Shown piece by piece: positions 27,001-37,460 of a stretch of DNA of 64,000 bases. Both the position numbers and the translations under genes were made by a program. The stretch is taken from positions 310,001 through 374,000 of the forward strand of contig WBMV01000441.1 in the NCBI GenBank assembly GCA_013396655.1, given 5' to 3'. Source of the DNA: Campylorhamphus procurvoides. Taxonomy: Eukaryota; Chordata; Aves; Passeriformes; Dendrocolaptidae. The notes below the pieces were generated by a model. It ran no database searches. It was given only the letters and a program-made list of their open reading frames with translations, and was not told where the DNA came from. How positions within the stretch are numbered: position 1 is the stretch's first letter; every line of letters begins with the position of its first letter.

Positions 27001-29563
27001 AAATATTTTATTATTTCAGCTGACAGAACTAGGCCTGTCACGTTACTATGCTAAGAAATCAGAAAAGCTTGCAACTGAACTGAAGCAGTGATGAACCAAA
27101 AAGTTCCAGCTTCAAGAGAAATGAGGGGAAAAGTAAAGTTATCTGCCTGACTGCTTACTCATCTCTACATTCAGCTATTTATTCAAACAGGGTTACAAAG
27201 GTGCATAAGGTGTGAACTTACAGTATTCAACAGAGCAGAAGATACCCATCCCACCCTTCAGCTACAAAGGCAACAAGGATTCTATGTAGTATCAAAACTT
27301 CTCAGCACATTTTTCTGTCATATGTATCTTGCACTCAGTTCTGAATCTGCATTTAACATCTACTGATTCAGAGAAAGGAAATTTTCTCCTAGGAATGTTT
27401 TCAATATTGTTCCCACAAAGTAACTTTGAGAATGAGGTATGAGCTCCAATCCACAACCAATGAAGGGAGTCTATTAAACACTTTTACTACAGCTGAAACA
27501 CAAGATTCAAACCTCAAAAATGAAAATTCTAAAGATGTACATTTCCAACAACTTCCATCAGAGAGTCATAGATAAAGTTGCCTTCTGCTAATCATTTCTG
27601 TATTTTGCTAAAGTGGAACTCTAAGCAGCAGAGGAAAAACAAAAATATTAGAAGTCATGGAAAGGTTTGGGGATTTTCCACAAGGTTGCATATGCATTTA
27701 GATTGTATTCATTAACTAGATATAATTAACCACAATGACAAAAACAGGATTATATAACCTGCACTAGTAGGTATTATTGGATTTAATAAACACACAGATG
27801 TAACAGAACCTGTGAGCCACAAAAGTGGAACTCATTCATTGCTACATCTGCAATTTTTGTCAACTTTTTATCAAGCAATCACTGAATTTGAAGATTTTTT
27901 CTAACTAATTTAATTATATCATTACCAAAAGAATACATGATACCAATTCCAAAATGTCCAAATCTATGCAACATATATGGAATATTATTTGTGTTTGTGC
28001 TTAACTTACATGCTCTCAAAACATTCTCCTGGAGTGAAGAAAGTACTTGAACTGATTTTTTTTTTCATTTAAACAAAGCAAAAACTAACTACTCATCCAT
28101 CCATGAACTAACTGCTACATCCATTCATCCTCCTATTTTCTTTTTGTGTTTTATTAAAATAGCTAATGCAGTAGCCTTGTCTATATTATTGATGACACCA
28201 TGGCCACTATTGAACTGATACAGTGGTCTCCAGCAGTTTCAAAATATAAATATATTCTAATGAGATAATCCCTAGAGCATGGATATGGAGGAATGCTATC
28301 TAAATAATGCCACTTCTGTTACAGAATTGGTTTCAAATTAATTGTTTCTTTCTAAAGTTATAATTATCTGGAGAAATGCAGCTAGTCTGAAAAGATGAAG
28401 TAAAAAAATGTATAACGGCTAATAGCTCATTAAATAGAAAATACATTGTAAATTTGGGAATCAGAGTGACTTGTAGCTAATTGTGAGATGATGGGTCAGG
28501 AACATGAAAGGAGACTTTTTTGGCAAAAGAGCAATTTGTTAATGCTACCTGCAGTCTGCATTTACTTGACATTCGGAAACATCATATGACACCAATGCAG
28601 ATGAGGTGAACAGTGAAAAGAAAAGGAAGAGCAAGGAGAGCTAGAGGAGAAAAAGTTAGGTTATGAGCAGCTGAGAGCATGGTGAGAAAGGGGAGAATAT
28701 GAGTGTCATCATTGGGTGTTCCATTTTTAAACTGGGAATGGGAACAAGATGTCATATTAAAGAGTCTTGGAGTATTCATGCAGCTATAGTTATAGCTGTG
28801 TCAACACTTTTCTCACAGAGGGGTTTTATGTAGAGTTCATATAGGTGAATAATTAGCAATGTTTTAATTTCTCTTCCAGTGAGAAAACATACTAACTACT
28901 ATGTATTCATTGTTCTGAGTATGATTTTGAAAGCATACCTCATTTTTTAAAAGCATGAAATGTGTATTCACTAGTTGTCAAATACATATTTACAATAATG
29001 CAACAAATCAAAGCAGTTGAAAAGAATATTTGAAACACTTAAGAATAATTAAACTGCCAAAAAAGCCCCAAACCTAACACTTTATACCATGACCTCAAAG
29101 AAAAAGAAGCTCAGAACAACTGAGCTAAGCTTAAACTTTCTCCCAGTACATTATCCATAGTCAATGACCCCAACTATTACACAAGAGGACGCAGACATGA
29201 GCAGAATGGGAGAAGGCAGTTATGCATTTGCACAGGTGCTGGCAGGTGCACGCCACACCAGCCTGCACAAACAGGAGGGCTAAAGTCACCTAAAACCTTG
29301 CACAATCATCTAAAAACATGATGTACAAAGAACTGCAAGATGTGGGCTCAGAATCACAGATGATGTTTATAAACAGAATTAAAAAAATCTCTTTGACATA
29401 AAGGAAAACGAATCTGCGTTGCAGAAAAAAGAAATTTCCTAAATCAGAAGCACACCACAGTTTATGGCCATATCTTTCTTCAAACATCCATTGCACAAAC
29501 ACCAGTGTAATGCCATGATATGAAGGCTTGGACACTTTGGCAGTAATGTGTTTTAAGTATTAC

Positions 29564-29602
29564 CTTAATTCCAATGAAAGGTTTATCCCTCATGAATCTA
29601 GA
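29564..29602 (-). other. Candidate 39-base coding micro-exon
   Basis: On the minus strand an excellent 3' splice site (branch-like GCTGAC, pyrimidine tract, TTCTGTTCAG) precedes a 39-base block that ends AAG before GTAATA. One frame alone is open, and it gives exactly 13 codons (SRFMRDKPFIGIK), phase 0 at both ends. The phase is compatible with the start of the candidate exon at 4,533-4,614, although exons would be needed in between. The upstream in-frame ATG at 29,665 gives a hydrophobic signal-like stretch, but that stretch is the pyrimidine tract in translation. The block is so short that chance is a serious alternative. Confidence 0.22.
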
Positions 29603-31354
29603 CTGAACAGAAGAAAGCGGGATCATAATAATGAGAAGTGTCAGCGTATTAGCTGATAATGACATATGTGAATTTATGGCACATTATGTTAGCAAATAAA
29701 TACAATATTCCTTCTGTCTTCATTCTAGTAGGCTTATAAAACATAATTTATCTCTCTGTATTTGCTGTTGTTACTGGATCTCAAGATGAAACTTTCTTAT
29801 TTATTTGCACAGGTAACACAGTCCAGAGAGGATATTCTTCTCTTGTGATGGTGCTGAAACAGATCTTTTTTCTGCATTTAAGCTCTAAACATGACCTAAT
29901 TTCTTGCACAAATACCACAGCCTGATATACTTTGCCAAAAAGTTATATTTAATTTTATTTTAGTGCCACACCAGTAACATCACATTTGAAAATTTACATT
30001 ATTGTTACTGTAGTGTCTAACACAACAATACAGGGTAGTTACCTCTAGCATCTTTCTGAAATTTACTTGCAGTTATATAGTCTATGTTCTGACTATAAGG
30101 AGATTGAATGTTTATAAAAGGTGTAGGACTGAGAAACCATTGAAATAAAGCTCAAGTCTTAAGTTTATACCCAGAATACAGTCACAAACATAGTTGTCAC
30201 AACATCATCCCACCTACATGCCTTCTAACACACATCGCTGTAAGCAGTTAGCCATATTTATTCAGACTCAATTCACAAAAAATCTTAAAGCACACAGTTA
30301 AGTTGATTAGTCCCATTGAAGCCACACACTGCTGTAATGCCTTGCATGATCAGACCTCAAGTTTTGTCTCTCTGTGCACACAGCAGGCGTACATCCTAAT
30401 TTTTGCTAGTGGTGACTTTCGTGACTCGGACACTTTTACAGTACAAACAGAACTAAAACTACTAACTCCTAAACAAACCATAATAAAAGCTTCAGATGGT
30501 ACCCACTCTAGTTCCTTACTGGAAAAGATCCAGATTTTAAACAATTTACAACATAAAAATAGCACAGGAAGCTATTATCTTTCCTCAGGGCCATTGAGCC
30601 ATTCTGTGTGACTTCGCAGTGCCAGTTACAAACTGTGGTTAGCCTAAAACTCAAAAAGCCAAACAGGTATCTTAAACAGGAACAAACACTAAAAAAGTCT
30701 CAGCTGAAATGGGATCTAGCTTACGTAGTTTTAATGCATTACTCACACCTCTCACAAATACACAGTCAAGAGGTAGAAGGCAGCATTTATCCCGAGACTG
30801 CATATCAGAATCTTTAGGACAGGTTGTCTCATATGTGCAGCTTCACATGGTGAAGGGGAAGGCAGGGAGAGCCTGTAACAAGGAAAACTGTTCTACATAG
30901 AGATGCTCGGATGAGCATGAAAATCCACTTGGTGATCCAAGGACTGACCCATACCCTCTACCAGATCCAGGACACAACATGTCAGACAGAGAAGAGTGGA
31001 GGGGCACACACTGCACAGCTAACTGGTTTGTGGCAAGATGGACCAGAAGCCACAGGTCTGCCTTATCAATGTGATTGAAAAACCATAGTGAAGGAGTAGA
31101 AGAAATCCAATACTGGAGTATCACTGCAAAAGTGAGAGACTTGTCAGGTCTGTGCTCCTGTTTCTAAAAGAGCTGGTGTGAGACTGCATGTTACTGACAG
31201 ATTTATTTTAGAAATTTATTATATCCTGCTTTTAAAAGTGAAAAATAAAGCTAAACCAGTACACTAAGCAATAGCAGTTTGGTTCTAGCAGGGCATTTAA
31301 AACACGCAGCACTGCAATATCACTTCCTTGCATTTCAAGAAGGAGTAAATAATA

Positions 31355-31450
31355 ATCCAATAAAGGATCAAGCCAGTGATCTATCTAGTCCAGGACCTCC
31401 TCTTCAAATACTGAGTCTTATATAGCAACAGAGGAAACAAGAAACATTCC
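31355..31450 (+). repeat. Possible ancient interspersed repeat fragment
   Basis: The piece around gtgatctatctagtccagg resembles a motif found at the end of old CR1-related or SINE-like repeats in birds and reptiles. Only about 40 bases are convincing, so the family is uncertain. Confidence 0.3.
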
Positions 31451-34400
31451 AGAGAGAGAGAGGCCAGCATACAACCAAGACTAAAAATTTGGTTATCTAT
31501 TTTAAAAGTGTTTGATACTTACTCATACATTTCTCAATATTTTGCTATTTATACATCCAATTAGGTTTGTTGAACTGTGATTGTTCATTTATTTACTTGT
31601 GAAGTTTTTCAATCTGAAGGACCCTTTGTGGCATTACTCCAATTTGTGATATAGGCATAGAAGAGTACGAAACACACAGGAGTTAAAAAAAGGCTTCGTT
31701 TCCTTTCACCTGTGTGCTACCCTGCTCTCTGCCTCTCCCCTTGGTATTGTTAAAGGGATGCTCACAATTGATGCAGCTGTATACAATACAATACTGTCCT
31801 GGTACCGAGAGACTTGTGTTCAAGTTTCATATTACAAGATCAGCAAGATGTGAAGTGAGGCAACTAGAAAAGGCCAGCTATTAACACAGTACAGGTTATG
31901 AGGTTTGATAAGCTTCAAAGAAGAAAAAAAAAACAACCAATTTCCAACTTTTTACACATGCAATTATATAAGTGATTCTTCCATACCACAAAGGATACAG
32001 GAGCTACTCCTCTAAGTGTTTACTTAAGGACTAAGAGTCAAATCCATACAAAGCATTTTCTAGTGCTACTTCAATAGCTACAGCTACAGTGCATTCTACA
32101 AATCACTGTACTGATATATCCAAACAAAAGAAAAAATTCAGAAAGATAAAATGGGATGAAGTCACTAAAAAAAGGCAGGTATGTAGTGTCCTGCCACAAC
32201 CAGTATTGTAAAGCACAATGTCTTTATTTTCTCTCTTCCATCTTCAAGGTGTTTTTCAACATGAATGTGGCATGAAAGAAGCTATATAAAAATGCCTTCA
32301 ATTGTTTATCTTAAAAATGTGACTGTTTTGCACAAGTAGTACGGAAAAGCACATCGGGTGAACATTATTATTTTGTCTTCTCTTTTGATAAAGAACTCAC
32401 TACATATGGCAGACAAGAGTGGCTTGCAAAGGCGTATAAGCAAGCAAAACACAAAACCCACTATCTTCCCAAGTTCTACCAAGTGCAAAAGGAGATAGCT
32501 CTGTAGCTGTCACCAGGAAAAATGAACAGCATTACGGTTGAGGTTTTCACATTCATTCCTATGTCTGATGAGTTTTATACATCTGAAATGAGTTATGAGA
32601 AATGTTTTGAAGTAAATATTAACAGCCTACAAAACTAAGCTATGGGGATGAATTTCCTATGGACATACTTCCCAGAGTGAGCTGGTGTTTTTAAAAAGTA
32701 TTTCAAACATGAAGGTGTGTACTTACAACAGATGCCGTGAAGTTCAGTATACCATGTAAATGTTTTCTCATGGGAAAAAAAAAATAAAAAGCCAGCAAGT
32801 AAAATCCTTTTAAAGTTCACTTTTAAATTCAGTGATCTAAGGATAATGAAGCAAATACTCCAGCTGGTTTCAAATGTCAGAGCTTCAACTACTCCTAGGG
32901 AGCAATGAAAGTCTACATCAGTTGGGGATGCTCCTCTTAACACAAAAAAATGGTCGCGAACAGGGACAGGTCAGTATTCAGTTCTTCTGGCACGAGACCC
33001 TTTTGTTACATTCATCCTAACACAACTTTGGCCTCAATGTCTTTAAAATTCACAGTTTCATAAGGTAAATGAAAAATGTCTTTTCCAATGAAAAGCTATT
33101 GTTACCTGAATTACCTGGAACTGCAGGAGAAAAATGATGAAAGACATTTAAATGAGATGTTTAAATATAGACTGTAAATATGAGACTGAATATTAATTAA
33201 TTAGATTTCTAGGGTCTTCCTTGCTTTAGCCTCTGTATTATCATGCAGTCTTTGTTTACTGTCATTTATCTTCTTTGTTTGATGACGTCTGACTAACAAA
33301 TACATTGATGAATTGCATTTGTAAATGCCATCCATATATCACTAAAATAGGACGTACTCAGTGCTCCTGACACACTGATGTTAAAGGGGATTTTTTTTAA
33401 TTTGAACTTTCAGTACTTAACAAAGGAAATATTACTGCTTTGGTGGATAAATTTCCTGATTTCTTTTTTAATTTTCAGTGAACAAACAGCTGCAGAATAA
33501 TGTGACTTAATGAAACATTTCTAATAAAATCCTGCAGAAGTTAAAACAGTGGAATAGAACTGCTTGCTCACTGATAGTTGTATCCTTCAGAACAATTTTT
33601 CAAGATGGTGATCACATTTCTGTGTAGATGAGTATTAAGTAATGTGATTTTCTGTTTTCCAAAGTCAGTGATTTCTTTTAGTCTGATAACTAGTTAGCAC
33701 TGTTGCATTACTTATTTATAGTAAGCAAAACATACAACATAATAAATGCAGCATCTTTCTGGTATGCTATTTAGGCTTTATACTGGTTGGTTAGTAGCAA
33801 CACAGACAGCAATAAATTTAAGTGTGAAGATGCTCAGATCTGAAAAACTCCATGGCTATATTTTGCTTATCAAAGACATACAGCTTGCATTTGTAAAGAT
33901 GTCCTTTATCAAGACTGTCATCACCTGTGATTAAATTATGAAACTTCTTGGCTGCTACATTTTTCTCTGCTGCCACAGTTCAGTGTAAAGTATTATTTGC
34001 TTTATGAAAACTGTAAGAGGGTTCAGTGAATCATCACTTTGCAACCTGCCAGTACAACAATCTCCAATATCCATCTGTACACACATCTATTTACTTCCAT
34101 TCAGAACAAGTTTTCAATGTATTCCCCACCAGAATTACCAAGTGTGTTACAAGCATCTACACATAAAGCTGAAATCCCTCAGATCATAAGAAGAGCCAGG
34201 TAAAAAAGTTACCCCCATGTGTCCAGTACAATAAAAGATACTGCTAGAATAGTTGCCATTCTCTGATTAAAACAGCAAGACAGAAATCAAGATTTTATGT
34301 CAAAGTCACACACTACCAGCAGTGTATCTGATTTTGAAAGCCCCTTTATGTACAAAAAACATGTGGACCCAGTGAAGAGTAAACCTGATTTGGTATCAAC

Positions 34401-35082
34401 TAACTGAGCAAAGCTTTACATTGAAACTAGGGCACTTGGGGAGCTTATACTTATAATAAGAGTACTGTAGTTTTGGAAATTGGGGCTATATGAAAGAAAA
34501 ACCACATGGTTCTCAGTACTGCCTCAGCAGTATCAGCTCTCCAAAATAAAATATTAATAATGAAATTTATATGAATTACTTCTGTTTATTATATACTCAT
34601 AAAACAATTTAGGCATCAGTATCAGATGACTGCACAATTACTGTGAAAAAGTATAACAAAACCTGCAACCTTTGCCACCTCTGATAAAAATACCTTAGTA
34701 TGCTCTTTCCCAGCTTCAGCTAAGCTATGTTCCTGGTACCACTGAACTACTATTTTTCTGGTGTTTACCCTGCACTACAGAAAAGAATCTTAATTTATCA
34801 ATTTGACTTCACTTAGATTAGCCCGTAAAGTAGCTTTCAAGTGTTAAACATATAGTAGGCTGAATGCTAAAGTCTGAAACTAGTTGGGAAGGCAGAGAAA
34901 CCTGATAACGATTATCATTTAGTCAATAGCAATTTAAATGTATCCACTGTGGTACGAAGACCCTACGACCCTGAATGCTTTACAGGACTTTCAGAGATAG
35001 GGGTTGAGTGTGTTTATTATTTAAATTAACAGTTCTGCAGGAGTCAAAGCACGGTTCTTTAAATACTGAGGCAGTATCTTCT

Positions 35083-35098
35083 GGGGGGGAGGGGGGGG
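35083..35098 (+). repeat. G7-A-G8 tract
   Basis: Two long G runs separated by one A, about 0.7 kb left of the CpG island. The tract could form a G-quadruplex or could be sequencing-sensitive simple DNA. Nothing else in the sequence shows a function. Confidence 0.7.
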
Positions 35099-36060
35099 AG
35101 GTAGGAGAAGTGAGGTACTTACTGCTTTATAAAAAAAAATACTGATAATCTCCTAGCAAAAGCTGGAAAGAGAACTGTAACTACACATATAATTTAAAAT
35201 GGTTTAAGCAATGATTTTAACTCCCATTAAGAAACATACAGAAGAGTCATGCATGGGAACTCCTAACAGGGCAGTGCAAATTCTTGCTCCTTATTCTTTG
35301 CATTGATAACCTGGTGTCCGATCCTATAGCTCCACAGGAACAAAGCAGGTTATTTTAAAACTTTCTCTTGCAAAACTATAAATGGATGGAATAAGGGAAA
35401 AGCCCTCTCACTGTGGCATACAGAACATGCAACATATTTCGCAAGTAAATAAGTTCACCGAAATGCAAAGAGAAAAACGTAAATAGACAAGATATGTTTC
35501 GTACTATATACCCACAACTTGGGGAGCAGTACACACACAAACAACCGAAGCCATGAATCGTCTCTTTATAACTGTTTTTTTGGTTTGGGGCAGGGGGGTT
35601 TGATATATAAAGTGACTCCTCGCTCTTTCAGCAGGTCTCTGAAGGTGGCCGATAAAGCGTCCGGGCAGAGTAACCCCCAAGTGCCCGAATGTCCTGCGAG
35701 TTAGTGGCCATCCTTCCTATAAAAGTTTAAAAATGGGACAGTTTCCCTGATCCCCCTCATCACCCATCCTCTATCCCCCATCCGCGCCTCTGCTGAACCG
35801 TTCTTTTAAATAAAATCAAAAAAAAGAGCTATAGCCGGCTGCCCCAGGCGCCCGGCAGGACAGCAAAGCAGCTCCTCCTCAGTCCCAGCTTCCTCCAACT
35901 TTAGGGCAAAGGGAGGGCGCAGCCCGCAGCAGCCTCCCCGCACACCCCACGCCCCGCTTGCACCCGCAGCCCCTCGGGGTCTCCGCCGCCCGCGGAGGCC
36001 ACCTCCCGACGGCCAGCCGGACACACAGACACACGCCCCCGGAGCGCTCCCCTCGCTCAC

Positions 36061-36270
36061 CTGCAGTCCCGATTCTGGCTAGCAACGCCTAGTGACCGTC
36101 CGCCTCCCGTCCGGGGGGAGCTCCGGCTTCACCGCCCGGGCATCGCCGGCACACGCCCCGCGCCCCGCCAGCGCTCGGGGCATGGAGCGGCGCCGTGCTC
36201 CGCTGTGCTGCGCTCCGCTCCGCAGGGCTGGGGCAGCAGCCGTCCGCGGAGCCCAGGTCTCCCCCCGCCT
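36061..36270 (-). other. Putative first exon of a leftward gene (non-coding)
   Basis: The downstream edge is set by the strong donor CTGCAG|GTGAGC. The upstream edge is only an estimate, placed about 30 bases from the TATA-like stretch at 36,298-36,309. No convincing start codon with a good frame leads into the donor, so this is probably 5' untranslated. The exon holds GTTGCTAG (plus-strand ctagcaac at 36,079-36,086), a half-site like those bound by RFX factors, but a full X-box is not present. The target gene is not identified. Confidence 0.35.
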
Positions 36271-36297
36271 CTCTGGGAATACACCAGAAATCCGGCT

Positions 36298-36309
36298 AAA
36301 ATATATTAG
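36298..36309. promoter_or_regulatory. TATA-like A/T stretch inside the CpG island
   Basis: The stretch taaaatatatta is an AT-rich island within GC-rich DNA and could act as a TATA element in either direction. It lies about 240 bases from the minus-strand donor and about 1 kb from the plus-strand donor. Whether it is used cannot be told from sequence. Confidence 0.3.
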
Positions 36310-36568
36310 AGGAAGGGTGAAGTAATTGGCAATGGAAGGGAGACTTGAAGTGTTCCTCGTACACGATTTCAGAGTATTAAAAAAAAAATTAAATTAGAAG
36401 AGGACGAAATCTGGTTGAGCTGTTGGAAAAGCGGAGGATGAGGAAGGTCTGCAGCCCGGTGTGGCTCCAGCCCCTCCGCCAGCTGCGCGCGGTCCCGGTT
36501 CAGCCTCGTCGGCAGAGGAAGGAGGAGAAGCCGGCGCGTCCTGCAGCAGTCCCTCTGTTAGAGCATCT

Positions 36569-36576
36569 CTGATTGG
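36569..36576 (-). promoter_or_regulatory. CCAAT box (NF-Y-type site)
   Basis: The plus strand reads ctgattgg, so the minus strand reads CCAATCAG, the preferred NF-Y core with its usual flank. It lies centrally in the CpG island between the two outward-facing donors, a common arrangement in divergent promoters. Strand is nominal, because NF-Y sites work in either orientation. Confidence 0.6.
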
Positions 36577-36695
36577 TGTGCGGTCCACACACAGCACGAC
36601 TTCCCCCTCCTGCTGCCTCCTTCTCCCTCTTGGGAAAAGTAATTGAAGAGCGAGAGCTTCGCCTTCAGCAGCAGTCTCCCGCGCCCAGCCTGCAC

Positions 36696-36725
36696 GCCCC
36701 GCACCGCACCGCCCCGCACCGCACC
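36696..36725 (+). repeat. 15-base tandem repeat, two copies
   Basis: The unit GCCCCGCACCGCACC occurs twice without mismatch. It is itself built of GCACC pieces, so copy number is likely to vary between individuals. Confidence 0.85.
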
Positions 36726-37126
36726 GCGCAAGGGCGCGGAGCTGCCCCGGGCTCCCGGACCAACAGAGGCAGCTCCAAGCGCGCCCTGCGCCGCGGGGGG
36801 ATGGGAGGGGTGGGTAGCGGGAGAGACGTCCCTCTCCTCCCCCGTGTTTATCCTCGCTGCTATCCTCCTAGCCCTTTACGAGGCAGCAAGTGCCAGTGGC
36901 CGCCGCTCTGTCTGGCCGAGGAGCGGAGCCCCGCGGCCGGCGCACACCGGGGCTGGGCCGTCTGCCCGGCACGGCCCGGCCCGCGGCTCCGCACAGCTCT
37001 GCCTTCCCTGCTCTCCCTCCGGGCGGCGGGCCGGGGGGCCAAGTTTCGGCACAGGCACACGTGGTCGGGGCGAGGGATGCTCGCGGATACCCCGGCCCCT
37101 CTGTCGGTGCGGCGGGAGGGACAGCC

Positions 37127-37146
37127 GGGCAGGGCAGGGCAGGGCA
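37127..37146 (+). repeat. GGGCA pentamer repeat, four copies
   Basis: Four perfect GGGCA units within the CpG island. The run is short and G-rich, and could join a G-quadruplex with neighbouring G runs. Confidence 0.85.
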
Positions 37147-37342
37147 GCTGTCCCGGGGGCCGCGGCGGCTGGAGCAGGAGAAGGAACAGGAGGGACGCGG
37201 CGGCGCCGGCGGCAGCCAAAAGCTGGACTGTGTCTCCCTCCAGAGGGAGAAGGGAGTCACGCACGGCGGCTCCGGCGACGGGAGCGCCGCGGGCGCGGCC
37301 GGGAAGGGCGGTCGGCTTGGTCGGTGCACCCGCATCCAGCAG

Positions 37343-37348
37343 GTGAAG
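37343..37348 (+). other. Possible plus-strand splice donor
   Basis: CAG|GTGAAG fits the donor consensus and lies near the right edge of the CpG island, where a rightward first exon would end. An open frame reads through it to 37,462, but its codons after the donor look no different from intron. The exon 5' edge cannot be placed. Confidence 0.35.
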
Positions 37349-37460
37349 GAAGATAGCAAGGGCCAGGTCCTGAAGGCCGCTTCTTTCCTTAAGAAGATGA
37401 GTTTAAAGACCGGTTTGAAGACGGGTGGCCGATCGCAGTCGTCTGCCACGACTATTGATT

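Larger units (their letters stand above)
20553..35829. other. Long AT-rich non-coding stretch
   Basis: No gene can be supported over about 15 kb. It holds an assembly break at a poly-G run (22,642-22,680), T/G-rich tracts at 23,104-23,131 and 23,993-24,034, a short TATA-type tract near 26,369-26,388, a poly-T near 28,058, a possible ancient repeat fragment at 31,355-31,450, and G-runs at 35,083-35,098. Two short blocks on the minus strand, 29,564-29,602 and 32,727-32,766, have good splice-site flanks and are discussed under findings. The rest has intron-like base composition. Confidence 0.6.
35830..37460. promoter_or_regulatory. CpG island, probable bidirectional promoter
   Basis: About 1.6 kb is strongly GC-rich and crowded with CpG in an otherwise CpG-poor window, with several GGGCGG/CCGCCC-type Sp1-like boxes. 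On the minus strand, CTGCAG|GTGAGC at 36,061/36,060 is a near-perfect donor and would end a leftward first exon. On the plus strand, CAG|GTGAAG at 37,342/37,343 is a reasonable donor and would end a rightward first exon. Between them lie a CCAAT box (36,569-36,576) and an A/T-rich TATA-like stretch (36,298-36,309). Two donors facing outward suggest divergent transcription. The long overlapping open frames inside (for example 36,573-37,346 plus, 36,868-37,449 minus) occur on both strands and several frames, as expected where stop codons are rare, so I do not call them genes. Confidence 0.75.

Noticed and set aside
29564..29665. Signal-peptide-like start (MSLSANTLTLLIIM) upstream of the 39-base block
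   Set aside because: The hydrophobic stretch coincides with the pyrimidine tract of the splice acceptor, which always translates to L, I, F and S residues.
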